Source: JACMLD01 sp039919885 (GTDB lineage Bacteria > Bacteroidota > Bacteroidia > Chitinophagales > Chitinophagaceae). From it: 64,000 bases of DNA. The position numbers and the translations under genes were made by a program. The stretch spans positions 28,913 to 92,912 of the forward strand of contig JBDSEV010000088.1 of assembly GCA_039919885.1 (NCBI GenBank), read 5' to 3'. Each line of letters begins with the position of its first letter. Position 1 is the stretch's first letter. This document shows positions 9,533 through 18,371 of this stretch, piece by piece. A model generated the notes under the pieces. The model did not search any database and was not told where the DNA came from. It worked only from the letters and a program-made list of their open reading frames with translations.

Positions 9533-10146
9533 TGCTTCAGTTTTTTTAAACCAATAGTAAAATTAAAATTGGCATGGCTGATGCCAATGCTATCCGGCAT
9601 GCCGTCAACGTAATTTTGCATGATTGCTGTAACCACAGGCTTGCGTTTTGATGCCCGCTCAAGGCCCAGGAGCCGCTGACAGCTGCTGTCTGTAATATAG
9701 TAATTATTGCCTTTTTCTTGCGGAAATCCGAAATAAACCAGTCCATCTTTTTTAAGCGCGAAAGCTTTTTTCTTGTCCAGGTGCTGCATCAACAGCAGCT
9801 CAAAGTCTTTCCGCAAGGTGGTCAGCACAGCATCTTTATCCATTTGTGGCAAAATATAATAGACTTTAAAAACACCGGCAGCAGAAAATTCGAAGTCGAA
9901 ATACTTAAAGCCCATCTCATTAGAAAAAACCAGCCGCGTGCTTTCATCGGGCATCGCCTTTATCATCAGCAACCCGCTCAGGTGTTTACCAACCACGTCT
10001 ACTTTTGTCTTATACAGCACCTTTGTAAATACAGGTTTAAATTGCTGGAGGCAACCTGCATCCGCAGTCGTTTTTTGCATTTTCCTGTATACTGAACTAC
10101 AGGCCGGCAAAAAAAACAGGCAGCTACTTAATAGTAAATAATGCAT
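9529..10146 (-). CDS. Probable lipoprotein of the flexirubin cluster, unknown function
   Basis: A ~205-residue protein starting MHYLLLSSC, with a signal peptide and lipobox LPAC followed by SSVYRK, so it is probably a membrane-anchored lipoprotein. An ATG five codons upstream is also possible. The remainder is mixed alpha/beta with no catalytic motif that I recognise. The start overlaps the 3' end of the LolA-like gene, and the pair is likely co-translated. LolA carriers normally hand over lipoproteins or lipids, so a role in moving the pigment or its lipid ester to the outer membrane is plausible, but that is inference from position. Confidence 0.65.
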   Translation of the reverse strand: MHYLLLSSCLFFLPACSSVYRKMQKTTADAGCLQQFKPVFTKVLYKTKVDVVGKHLSGLLMIKAMPDESTRLVFSNEMGFKYFDFEFSAAGVFKVYYILPQMDKDAVLTTLRKDFELLLMQHLDKKKAFALKKDGLVYFGFPQEKGNNYYITDSSCQRLLGLERASKRKPVVTAIMQNYVDGMPDSIGISHANFNFTIGLKKLKQ

Positions 10147-10762
10147 CCGCAATTGTGGCATTCAATTCTTTATTTAAAAAGCTAATAATGGTATTATCAC
10201 CCGACTGCTCATACATCTCCAAACGGTTAACAGCATAATCTTTTTTAGAAATGACAATGTTGATATTTTTAAAGTAATCTTTCATTCCTTTAACAACAGG
10301 TATCAATTCAATCAGATAAGCCGGTGCGTTTTCAAAAACACTTACTTTAAAATCTGTATTTGCCAAAGCAGTACCCTGCACACAATCCACCATCATACGG
10401 TTAATCTGCTGAAACAATTTGTTTGATTTGGTGGAAATCTTATTTTCTTTCTGTCCGTCTCTAACAAACACATTGTTGTTATTGATTATTACCAGGTATT
10501 GAAATGGCTGGGTGTATTCCATTCTTACCAGGTTGTCTTTTTTAAACCAAAACTTGCCTTTTGAGGTGATTTTTTCTGACAACATGCTCAGGTTTTTCTC
10601 CTGTGTAAAATCAGCTTTAATACTTTGCGTCTGACGGGTAGCTGCCGCAAACTGCTCTTTGAATACCGCAATATTGGCCACGGGTTTGTAACCGGCATGT
10701 TGCGCCTGCAGCCATCCAAATGGAATGCAAACAGACAGTAAAATAAAAAATAATTTATGCAT
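10124..10762 (-). CDS. LolA-like outer-membrane carrier protein of the flexirubin cluster
   Basis: A 212-residue periplasmic protein with a signal peptide ending near LQAQ. The pattern SIKADFTQEKNLSML, then SKGKFWFKKDNLVRMEY, then YLVIINNNNVFVRDGQ is the recognisable LolA half-barrel signature. In aryl-polyene clusters (for example ApeE-type genes) a LolA-like protein is a standard component and is thought to carry the lipidic product across the periplasm rather than lipoproteins. It overlaps the preceding deacetylase gene by 8 nt, which indicates translational coupling. Confidence 0.82.
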   Translation of the reverse strand: MHKLFFILLSVCIPFGWLQAQHAGYKPVANIAVFKEQFAAATRQTQSIKADFTQEKNLSMLSEKITSKGKFWFKKDNLVRMEYTQPFQYLVIINNNNVFVRDGQKENKISTKSNKLFQQINRMMVDCVQGTALANTDFKVSVFENAPAYLIELIPVVKGMKDYFKNINIVISKKDYAVNRLEMYEQSGDNTIISFLNKELNATIADALFTIK

Positions 10763-11528
10763 AAGGCGCTACATTTAACAGTTTGTCGAGGCGTACAAAT
10801 TCATATCCCTCACTGCGCGCCGCTGCAATAAAACGGGGCAACACAGATAAAGTAGTCTTACTGGTATCATGCAGCAAAACAATTGCCCCCGGATGTAATT
10901 TGTCCGTGATTTTTTTCAATAATTTTTCTTCTTGTTTTATAACAGTATCCAGGCTGCGGATAGTCCAGCCGATGGCTGTGTAACTGCCCTGTTGCATCAC
11001 GGTTTTCATATTGGGCGTAGTAACGCCATAGGGGGGCCTGAATAATTTTGGCCGCATACCAATTGTTTGATAAACTGTTTCACTCATTTGCTGTAGATCA
11101 TTCATCATTTTTGCTGTCGAAAAAAGATCGAACCAAAAATGATGCGAGAAACTGTGGTTGCCAATAATATGCCCCTCGTCGTGTATCTGTTTTAACAAAG
11201 CTGCTTTGCCGGATACCTGCTTACCGATACAAAAGAAAATTGCGGGTACCCTGGTGGATTTTAATACCTCCAGTATCGCGGCCGTATGATCAGCTGCAGG
11301 GCCGTCATCGAAACTAATAGCAATCTGCCGGGTTTTGGTATCGCCACTGCACAAAACTTTCATAAAAAAATTACTGCCTACATAATATGAACCGTAGAAA
11401 AGTATACATGAATACAGTACCGGCAAAATAATGTACACCGCTACCGGCACGTGGTAACGGGTAGAAAGCGCCGCCATCAGCAGCACCGCCAAAATAAAAC
11501 CGATGTTGGTATTTTTGAAAGTCAGCAT
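10755..11528 (-). CDS. Membrane-anchored polysaccharide deacetylase family protein (NodB domain)
   Basis: A 257-residue protein with two N-terminal membrane segments (residues ~8-25 and ~28-50) and a NodB/CE4 domain from about residue 68. Motif 1 is AISFDDGP, motif 2 is GNHSFSHH (metal ligands), motif 3 is RPPYG, and LLHD occurs near the C-terminus, so the metal site looks intact. CE4 enzymes remove N- or O-acetyl groups from carbohydrates; the substrate here is unknown. Possible roles are modification of a sugar on the pigment or of the envelope carrier. It overlaps its neighbours on both sides by 7-8 nt, so it is firmly part of the cluster operon. Confidence 0.82.
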   Translation of the reverse strand: MLTFKNTNIGFILAVLLMAALSTRYHVPVAVYIILPVLYSCILFYGSYYVGSNFFMKVLCSGDTKTRQIAISFDDGPAADHTAAILEVLKSTRVPAIFFCIGKQVSGKAALLKQIHDEGHIIGNHSFSHHFWFDLFSTAKMMNDLQQMSETVYQTIGMRPKLFRPPYGVTTPNMKTVMQQGSYTAIGWTIRSLDTVIKQEEKLLKKITDKLHPGAIVLLHDTSKTTLSVLPRFIAAARSEGYEFVRLDKLLNVAPYA

Positions 11529-12589
11529 TGTGATACCAGCATTAGCGAATGGTGGATGTTTTGGTAGTGGTTGTATACCAGTATGCGTTCCAGTTTTTCA
11601 GGCGCAGCGCCTACAACCGGCGGGCAATGCTTTTCTTTGATCAGCGCAGCTGCCAGCCATAAGGCAAAAGCAGTACTGGTGGGGTACTCGCCGCAAAGCT
11701 GCTTGTAAGTGCCGGATGAAACACCGTTGAAAATTGTATTGAGCACGTTATGATAAACTGCATCCCCTGTAATGTCGCCATTTTTACCAGTAATGACCAG
11801 GTCTATATCAGCCGCTGTCAGTGATTGTTCTTTCAGGAACTGTTGGATTTCCGCTACCACCGTTTTGGTGTCTGCCGGTTTATAAAAAGTGCAGAAGGCG
11901 TCCAGTGCAGCATAATTCTTTTCCGATGCCAGGTTACTTAACAGGAAAAAAGCAGCGCCTTCGCCCGCAAATGTTCCTTTTGACGGACGTTCAAATAAAC
12001 TAATATTGGTAACCGGATCTTTTTTATACAAACCAAACCTGGATAATATGCCATGACTGTAATCAGTGATTTCATCCGCGGCACCAGCCAGCACCGTAGT
12101 GGCTGCATTTTCTTCCAGCAATAGTACCGCATCCAGCAAGGCGCTTTCAAAAGAAAATCCGCGGTGCACAAAAGTATTGTTGTAATTATGGCACTGTAGC
12201 AGTAATGCAATCTGCGCCCCAATGGTATTGTGTGTTGATTGTATAAAAGCCGTGGGCGTAAGCATCTCTTCGTTTTGCTCCACCATTTTTTTAAGGAAAA
12301 TGCCGGTATCTTCCAGGCAACCGTAGGCCGTACCCATCACAATGGCGTCCGGGTTTTGTACGCCGGCGTGCTGCAAACATTCCATTGCCGCTGCAGTGCC
12401 CATTTTTATGATGCGGCTCATGCGGCGGATAAACTTTGCATCAATGTAACGGAGATAATCGGGCTCCGCGCAACGCAAGCGGTTGCCTTCCTGTACCACC
12501 GGCTCCTGCAGCAACGGAACCGCAGCTGCGGCATTTCCAAATGTTTGCTGTGGTGATATATTGGCGGTGGCGCGGATATAAGTTTTCAT
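11522..12589 (-). CDS. Ketosynthase-like chain-length factor (no active-site Cys)
   Basis: A 355-residue thiolase-fold protein starting MKTYIRATANIS; a longer in-frame extension would overlap the preceding gene and is not used. Fold motifs are recognisable (MGTAYGCLEDTG, STHNTIGAQIAL, VLAGAADEITDY). The position of the nucleophilic Cys reads FVHRGFSFESAL, and the second catalytic His region reads GEYPTSTAFAL instead of GHTLGA. It therefore cannot be a normal condensing enzyme and is best read as a chain-length factor that partners the complete ketosynthase directly upstream, whose stop codon lies 1 nt before this start. This KS/CLF pairing is known for aryl-polyene systems (ApeO/ApeC). Confidence 0.75.
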   Translation of the reverse strand: MKTYIRATANISPQQTFGNAAAAVPLLQEPVVQEGNRLRCAEPDYLRYIDAKFIRRMSRIIKMGTAAAMECLQHAGVQNPDAIVMGTAYGCLEDTGIFLKKMVEQNEEMLTPTAFIQSTHNTIGAQIALLLQCHNYNNTFVHRGFSFESALLDAVLLLEENAATTVLAGAADEITDYSHGILSRFGLYKKDPVTNISLFERPSKGTFAGEGAAFFLLSNLASEKNYAALDAFCTFYKPADTKTVVAEIQQFLKEQSLTAADIDLVITGKNGDITGDAVYHNVLNTIFNGVSSGTYKQLCGEYPTSTAFALWLAAALIKEKHCPPVVGAAPEKLERILVYNHYQNIHHSLMLVSQC

Positions 12590-12590
12590 C

Positions 12591-13799
12591 TTATAGCTTT
12601 GAAAAGATAAGGGATGAACAATTGCCGCCAAAGCCAAAGGAATTACTGAGCACATGGTTAACGGATGCATTTTCCTGGAAAGTCTTTTCTGGAACAAAGG
12701 GCAATGCCTGTATGGGTGTCTGCAGCCGCAGGTTTGGATAAATGATTCCGTGTTTTATGGCAAGGGATGAAAAAACAGCCTCGATACCACCACTGGCGCC
12801 GAGCGTATGCCCGGTAAAAGCCTTGGTAGAACTCATTTTTGGATAATGCGGTTCAAACAATCGCTGTATGGCCGTTCCTTCAGAAATGTCATTATTAAAT
12901 GTTCCGGTGCCGTGCAGGTTAATGTAACTGATGTCAGTTGTTTGCAGTCCGCTTAATTCCAGCGCGCCCTTCATAGCTGCATAGGAACCCGCTCCGTCGG
13001 GCGAAGAAGCGGTCTGGTGATGCGCATCGTTGGCATTGGCATAGCCGCTGAGCCTGCAATACATTTTATTTTTTATTCTTGCTGCCACGCGTTCAGAGAC
13101 CAGCACCACATACCCTGCGCCTTCGCCCAGGTTTAGGCCGCGGCGGTTTTCATCGAAAGGCTGGCAAAACGCCCTGTCTAAAATCTGCAGTGTATTAAAG
13201 CCGTTGAGCGTAAATTTCGTCAATGCATCGGCACCGCCGGCAACTACCACATCCAGTTTATTGTGTTTAATTAATCTTGCACCGAAAAATATGCTGTTGG
13301 CACTTGAAGAACAAGCAGTACTGACGGTAGTAATAAAATTTTTTATGCCGAGCCTGTCTGCTACCAGCTCTGTTACCGCACCGCATTCATGGTTTACTAC
13401 GTCTCTTAATTTACCGCGGTTTTTGTCTTTTATAAATGCCGAAAAGAAAGCTTCAGTTTTATCCATCCCGCCAACGGAATTGGCAGAAACAAAACCTGTG
13501 CGCCACTTGTGCTGCGCGCTGATGCCGGCATCGTCCCAGGCTTCCTGCGCGGCCATGGCAGCCAGTAAGGCCGTGCGACTAACTGATGGTGAAATACCCG
13601 TAGCAGCAGCCAGCGCTTTGTTGGTAAGCTTTACTTCTGCAACGGGAATGGTCGATTTATAAATACTGTCCAGCGAAGTAATGGGGCCAATACCTGCCCT
13701 GCTTGCTGCAAGCGCTTGCAAACAGTTTTTTGTATTGTTACCAATAGCGGAAACAACACCCACCCCTGCTACATACACTGCTGCGTTTTTCGTATACAT
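12591..13799 (-). CDS. Beta-ketoacyl-ACP synthase (KAS II type) of the flexirubin cluster
   Basis: A 402-residue condensing enzyme with a full Cys-His-His triad: Cys in VSTACSSSANSIF, His in NLHGTGTFNND and His in KAFTGHTLGASG. The GLNLGEGAG and SNSFGFGGNC motifs of the family are also present. It probably extends the aryl polyene with malonyl-ACP together with the Cys-less partner that follows. The ACP gene lies 8 nt upstream, so the KS, CLF and ACP form a compact minimal polyketide synthase unit. Confidence 0.87.
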   Translation of the reverse strand: MYTKNAAVYVAGVGVVSAIGNNTKNCLQALAASRAGIGPITSLDSIYKSTIPVAEVKLTNKALAAATGISPSVSRTALLAAMAAQEAWDDAGISAQHKWRTGFVSANSVGGMDKTEAFFSAFIKDKNRGKLRDVVNHECGAVTELVADRLGIKNFITTVSTACSSSANSIFFGARLIKHNKLDVVVAGGADALTKFTLNGFNTLQILDRAFCQPFDENRRGLNLGEGAGYVVLVSERVAARIKNKMYCRLSGYANANDAHHQTASSPDGAGSYAAMKGALELSGLQTTDISYINLHGTGTFNNDISEGTAIQRLFEPHYPKMSSTKAFTGHTLGASGGIEAVFSSLAIKHGIIYPNLRLQTPIQALPFVPEKTFQENASVNHVLSNSFGFGGNCSSLIFSKL

Positions 13800-13807
13800 T
13801 GTCTTCG

Positions 13808-14062
13808 CTATGCCTGATGGTTTTTGATGTACTCGGCCATGGTTCTTACACTACGGAATACCTGCGGACCATCTTCTGCATTGTTCAGCTTGATATTGTA
13901 CTGCTGCTGCAACAATACAATAAGTTCAAGGGCATCAATAGAATCAAGCCCCAGCCCTTCTACAAATAAGGGTTGATCGTCGCCAATTTCTTCCGGCTTT
14001 ATATGCTGCAGGTTCAATTGTTCAACAATCTGCTTTTTCAAATCCGTCATTAACTTATCCAT
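13808..14062 (-). CDS. Acyl carrier protein
   Basis: An 84-residue acidic helical protein with the phosphopantetheine attachment motif GLDSIDALELIV (Ser in DSID). It is the right size for a discrete ACP and should be activated by the AcpS-type transferase encoded at 34124-34498. Its first codons overlap the upstream ketosynthase-like gene by 8 nt. A second ACP lies at 20799-21056; one may carry the aryl starter and growing polyene and the other a separate acyl chain, but sequence alone does not tell. Confidence 0.88.
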   Translation of the reverse strand: MDKLMTDLKKQIVEQLNLQHIKPEEIGDDQPLFVEGLGLDSIDALELIVLLQQQYNIKLNNAEDGPQVFRSVRTMAEYIKNHQA

Positions 14063-14684
14063 TTGCTGTCTGATAAATGTTATAAATATTTTCTGCTGTA
14101 AACGTTGCGTTTATCGCGGTTCCTGTTTTTTCAACCAGGTACAACGCTGCGTGATACGCATTGTCTATTATTTCTACCCAGCCGCAAATACACGCCTGTA
14201 GTATCCCTGTTCCAAATAAGTGTGATACATATTCCTGTATAAAACCTGCATCGAAATGTTCGAAAATAAAAAAATCATTCTCCCCCTTAAAATTATTACG
14301 GATGCAAATTTCACCCATCACAATATTGGGCAAGGTATACACAAACAACGCAGGGCTGGCAATTGTTTTTACGGTTTCGTAATACCTGATATCGGCGTCA
14401 AGGCTGCTGTTCCTGTTGCAGAACACCAGCCCAATGTCTTCCGGCAGGTAAGTTGTTTTATCAAACCCGGTTTGCAGCAGTATTTCCGTGGCCAGCCAGC
14501 CTAGTTTTGCCAGGCTATCCATCTTATAAAAACGTGGATAATTAATGGCAAAATGCTGGTAAGCCGCCACCAAAAAAGGCTGTGCCGCCAACCCGCGGTT
14601 TTCAAATAAAACCGCTCCATTCTTTATCACAAGATTATCAACAATGCTGCAGCTACCGGTAATATATAGGGTATCAGTCAACAT
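14055..14684 (-). CDS. Short ketosynthase-like (thiolase-fold N-terminal half) protein
   Basis: A 209-residue protein. The order of elements (LAKLGWLATEILLQTG, then DIGLVFCNRNSSLDAD, then YTLPNIVMGEICIRNNFKG, then GILQACICGWVEI) follows the N-terminal half of beta-ketoacyl synthases, including the helix before the active-site loop. However, there is no Cys nucleophile in context and no C-terminal catalytic His region. It is therefore not a working condensing enzyme by itself and may be a structural or gatekeeping partner. It lies between the halogenase-like gene and an ACP and overlaps the ACP. Comparable short genes occur in other Bacteroidota flexirubin clusters, from memory. Confidence 0.6.
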   Translation of the reverse strand: MLTDTLYITGSCSIVDNLVIKNGAVLFENRGLAAQPFLVAAYQHFAINYPRFYKMDSLAKLGWLATEILLQTGFDKTTYLPEDIGLVFCNRNSSLDADIRYYETVKTIASPALFVYTLPNIVMGEICIRNNFKGENDFFIFEHFDAGFIQEYVSHLFGTGILQACICGWVEIIDNAYHAALYLVEKTGTAINATFTAENIYNIYQTANG

Positions 14685-14689
14685 GTATA

Positions 14690-15943
14690 TTAATTCGCCT
14701 GTGCAGCATTGTATTTATCGCGTGTTTCAATGGTTTTAGCGAGCTTGGTGACAGCCGATTTTGCGTTTTTTACAAACTCGTTGTTTTTGTCCCACACATA
14801 CCCGGCCAGCACAGAACAAATTTTATTTTTTATTTCCTGCACCGGATTGTCTGCAAAGAAAATTGTATCGAGCGTGCCGTCATACCAGGCTTCCACATAT
14901 GCGCGGAACGTATTTACGCCCTGCATCACGGGCTCCATGTACGCTTGTTCCCAATCTATTTTTTCCCCGTTCAGCGTGCGGATAACCAGGTGCGCCGCGG
15001 TCTGGCTAGACACCGTGGCCAGCGTAACGCCGCTGGAGAATATTGGATCTAAAAATTCTGTTACATTGCCGGTAAGCACAAACCCTTCGCCATAAAATTT
15101 ATCGGTGGTAGTAGACCAGGATTCAAGCACTTTTGTCTCAAACATAAATTCCACGTCCTTAAATCTTTCACTGAGATAAGGCTCCGCGGCTATCATTGCG
15201 CGCAGCACTTCTTCATTACTGCCGGCGTATTGTTTAAAATGATTGGGGTGACCAACAAAGCCCAGGGAAGTAATGCCATTGGAAAAAGGAATGATCCATA
15301 TCCAGACACCTGGCGCATGCACAACAATGGTTATCCGGTTTGGCTCATCGGCCATAGAACGTTTTAGATCTTTGGTATGTACAAATACTGCCCGACGCGG
15401 CGGCTGGGTAGACGGTTTATCCAGGTTGAACAACTTGGGAATCACCCTGCCATAACCGCTGCCGTCTACAATAAATCTTGCAGCTATCTGGCTCGCCTGG
15501 CCGTTTTTATCGACTATGGTCGTTATAGAATCGGAACCGTTGAAGACAATGCCGGTGACGGTTGTTTCATAACAGACAGGCACACCCATTTTTTCAACCG
15601 TATCGGCAAGTGTTTTATCAAACTCAGCACGGGGTACTTGCCAGGTCCAGTTCCAGCCGGCGGTAAACTGGTCGGCGAAAAAATAATCGCAGACTTTTCC
15701 GTTTTTTACAAACTTGGCCCCTGATTTTTGCTGGAACCCTTTTTCTGTTATAGCGTCCACAAAACCAGCTTCTGTTAGTGCTTCCATACAGCGTGGCAAC
15801 AGGCTTTCACCAATTACAAAACGGGGAAAAGTTTGTTTCTCTACAATCTTCACTGTAAAGCCGGCCTTCCTAATAATGGCCGCGGCTACCGTTCCGGAAG
15901 GACCGGCACCAATTACCAGGACGTCTACTTTTTCTGTATCCAT
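14690..15943 (-). CDS. FAD-dependent oxidoreductase, halogenase/geranylgeranyl-reductase-like
   Basis: A 417-residue flavoprotein. The Rossmann motif is VIGAGPSGTVAAAIIRKAG at residues ~10-28, and PRFVIGESLLPRCMEAL follows. WIWIIPFSNG matches the WxWxIP signature of flavin-dependent halogenases, and the FAD-binding GNVTEFLDPIFSSGVTLA lies near residue 300. Enzymes with the GESLLP form include phenolic and pyrrole halogenases. Many flexirubins carry chlorine on the phenol ring, so ring halogenation is a reasonable role; a hydroxylase role is the alternative. It lies in the operon between the O-methyltransferase and the ketosynthase-like gene, both ring- or chain-tailoring neighbours. Confidence 0.72.
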   Translation of the reverse strand: MDTEKVDVLVIGAGPSGTVAAAIIRKAGFTVKIVEKQTFPRFVIGESLLPRCMEALTEAGFVDAITEKGFQQKSGAKFVKNGKVCDYFFADQFTAGWNWTWQVPRAEFDKTLADTVEKMGVPVCYETTVTGIVFNGSDSITTIVDKNGQASQIAARFIVDGSGYGRVIPKLFNLDKPSTQPPRRAVFVHTKDLKRSMADEPNRITIVVHAPGVWIWIIPFSNGITSLGFVGHPNHFKQYAGSNEEVLRAMIAAEPYLSERFKDVEFMFETKVLESWSTTTDKFYGEGFVLTGNVTEFLDPIFSSGVTLATVSSQTAAHLVIRTLNGEKIDWEQAYMEPVMQGVNTFRAYVEAWYDGTLDTIFFADNPVQEIKNKICSVLAGYVWDKNNEFVKNAKSAVTKLAKTIETRDKYNAAQAN

Positions 15944-16052
15944 ATGATAAGTATTGATCGTTTACCAACATTTCTTGCGCAAAGAAAAATCTGCCGCACT
16001 ATCATTTTTAAACTGCGTCATCCCTATTATCCGCATGCAGCGCGTTAATTGA

Positions 16053-17123
16053 TTATTTTCTTTTCCTGCACTTCAGCAGGGTTTGGCTCAATCCAATATT
16101 GTCTACCTGTTCTGCAACCACAAAACCAGCTTCTTCTACGCACGCAAGGAAAGTTTCCGCGCTGTACATCTGGCTATTGCCATTAGCCAGTGCCGTAAAA
16201 TAGAGCGAAGTCTGGTGAAGGCAAAAAGCTGCTATTTCAAACCGCTGCTTATCCCAGAATGGTTCCAATATAAAAACAAATCCTTCATCGCTGATGGCAT
16301 CATGGCACCTCCTCAAAATGGAAACAATTTCCGTTTCAGAAAAACAATCAAGGAACTGGCTCATCCACACGGCGTCATAACCACCCGGAAATTTAACCGT
16401 TTCATCCAGGATATTAACCGGTGAAAATGATATGCGGTCATTTAATCCCAGGTCGGCTACTTTTTTCCTGGCAACATTCAACTGCCCCGGCAAATCCATA
16501 ATGGTTACCGCTATGTCCGGCGAAAACGCGGCTGAGGCGATGGCCCATTTGCCGGTGTTGCCACCAACGTCCAGTATTTTTTTTATTCCGTTGCCGTACA
16601 CCTTTGGCAGCACCAGCGGAAATGCATTGTCAGAAAAAAAATGATCAAAGCTGAACCAGCTTTTTTGTACGTGCGCGGGCAGCTGCGACAATCCCTCGTA
16701 GATGGTTGTCCATTCTCCAAATTCTTTTAATCCCGCAGGCTTACCGGTTGCGATGCTTTCATCCAGTGCAAAAAGTCCTTTATAATTGACGTCGTGCACA
16801 AAATCCATGTTTACGCGGGTAAGCGGATCGTGCAAAATAAAATGACCCGTTTTTGCCAGCGTATACCGGTGATCATTTACGAGCACCAGTCCCATGCTTA
16901 AACCAGATTCAAGCAATACGCGCACCCCATACAATGGCAGTTGTACCTTTTCAACAATAGCGGGAATGGAAATGCCGTTTGATCCGCTCTTCTCAATTTC
17001 GGCAAGTATTCCTGAATTGCGGAGGGTTCTTGCAGCCTGGAAAATGACCGGACCAAAAGCTATCCATTGGGCCATTTCTTTGGCTTCAAAAGCCGATTTT
17101 TTATCCTTACTAAAAAAATTCAT
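16053..17123 (-). CDS. SAM-dependent O-methyltransferase (plant-COMT/Methyltransf_2 type)
   Basis: A 356-residue protein with an N-terminal helical dimerisation domain (to ~residue 160) and a C-terminal Rossmann methyltransferase domain. The SAM-binding motif is ILDVGGNTGKWAIA, the acidic residue after strand 2 is in TIMDLPGQ, and AVWMSQFLDCF occupies the region of the usual catalytic-base loop. This family methylates small aromatic hydroxyls or carbons, so modification of the coumaroyl-derived head group is likely. It lies 28 nt after the ketosynthase gene in the operon. Confidence 0.8.
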   Translation of the reverse strand: MNFFSKDKKSAFEAKEMAQWIAFGPVIFQAARTLRNSGILAEIEKSGSNGISIPAIVEKVQLPLYGVRVLLESGLSMGLVLVNDHRYTLAKTGHFILHDPLTRVNMDFVHDVNYKGLFALDESIATGKPAGLKEFGEWTTIYEGLSQLPAHVQKSWFSFDHFFSDNAFPLVLPKVYGNGIKKILDVGGNTGKWAIASAAFSPDIAVTIMDLPGQLNVARKKVADLGLNDRISFSPVNILDETVKFPGGYDAVWMSQFLDCFSETEIVSILRRCHDAISDEGFVFILEPFWDKQRFEIAAFCLHQTSLYFTALANGNSQMYSAETFLACVEEAGFVVAEQVDNIGLSQTLLKCRKRK

Positions 17124-17150
17124 ACAACAGTAACTGTTTGATATAAGTAC

Positions 17151-18287
17151 TTAGTGATGTGTTTTACTGAATACCAGGGCTGCGTTGCACCCGCCAAAAC
17201 CAGCAGCTGTTTTAAGGAAGTGGTCGGCATGTACTTCCATGGTTTCTTTGCAAACGTTTACCGGAACAGAAACGCCGCGCTGCTGAAAACCGCGCGTGGC
17301 AATGAGTTTGTTTTGCTGCAAAGAGTGGATAGCAATGGCAGATTCTACAATACCGGCTGCGCCGAGGGTATGCCCATAATATCCTTTTAAACTATTTACC
17401 GGAATGGTTTCCATCCCCGCCAGTGAAAAGGCCTTTGCTTCCATTTCATCGTTATAAACAGTGGCCGTGCCATGCGCAGAAATAAAACCCAGGTCCGCCG
17501 CCTTTACCTGCGCCTGCTGCAATGCCCTGTTGATGGCAATACACAACTCCTGGCCACTGCGACTCGGACCAGATATGTGATTGGCATCATTGGTAACAGC
17601 GCCACCCGAAAGTTTTACCGGCCCTTTAATGGCAGCCGATAAAATAATGGTTGCGGCGGCCTCACCCAGGTTAATACCATTGCGGGCTGCATCAAAAGGT
17701 TTGCAGGGCTGGGCGCTGATGGCCTGGAAAGATTGGAAACCCGATAGAACGAAAGATGAAATAACATCGGCACCTGCTACCACAGCATGCAAGTACTTGC
17801 CCATCTGCAACAAGCGTTTACCGGTAAGCAGCGCGGTTGGTCCGGAAATACATGCGTTGCTAACAACCAGTGGTGTATTCGCCAGTTTAAAATAGCGGGC
17901 CAGTTTTTTTGCTGACGCGGACAATCCGATGTCAGCTTTCAGTGCATTATCCAGTGCATTGTTTTCAAGGAGTGCGATATTGCCTTTTGTGCTGGAAATA
18001 ATCAGGATGGTACGGGAGTCGGTAATATCAATACCGCTGTTTTGCAATGCATTGCCGATAGATAGCAGCAGCAGTTGTTCAAACTTTGTAAATCCGTCAG
18101 ATGCCTCCATTGTCTCTCCAAACCGATCTTCAAAAAGGGCGGCATAAAACGGCACGGGCGATACAGCAGGTAACACATGTTCTTTGATGCCGGATTGGTT
18201 GTTGAGCACGGCAATAAAATTTGCTTCCGTCGTGTTACCAACGGGAGAAATAATATTATCCGAAACAATAAACACATCCTTCATCAT
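17151..18287 (-). CDS. Beta-ketoacyl-ACP synthase of the flexirubin cluster
   Basis: About 378 residues from the start MMKDVFIVSDNIISPVG; a start further upstream would add 27 residues with no family match. The triad is present: Cys in VVSNACISGPTALL, His in SAHGTATVYNDE and His in GYYGHTLGAAGI. The C-terminal FGGCNAALVF loop also fits. It is the second complete ketosynthase in the operon and resembles the KAS I/II branch. Which condensation it performs (starter loading, polyene extension or an alkyl chain) cannot be told from sequence. It lies ~85 bp after the thioesterase gene. Confidence 0.83.
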   Translation of the reverse strand: MMKDVFIVSDNIISPVGNTTEANFIAVLNNQSGIKEHVLPAVSPVPFYAALFEDRFGETMEASDGFTKFEQLLLLSIGNALQNSGIDITDSRTILIISSTKGNIALLENNALDNALKADIGLSASAKKLARYFKLANTPLVVSNACISGPTALLTGKRLLQMGKYLHAVVAGADVISSFVLSGFQSFQAISAQPCKPFDAARNGINLGEAAATIILSAAIKGPVKLSGGAVTNDANHISGPSRSGQELCIAINRALQQAQVKAADLGFISAHGTATVYNDEMEAKAFSLAGMETIPVNSLKGYYGHTLGAAGIVESAIAIHSLQQNKLIATRGFQQRGVSVPVNVCKETMEVHADHFLKTAAGFGGCNAALVFSKTHH

Positions 18288-18371
18288 AGCGGTATTGCAA
18301 AACTGGGTTGACGATAATAATCGTCCGGCAATCCGGATATACCCGGCTGCCGGTTTCCATTTACCCATTAA

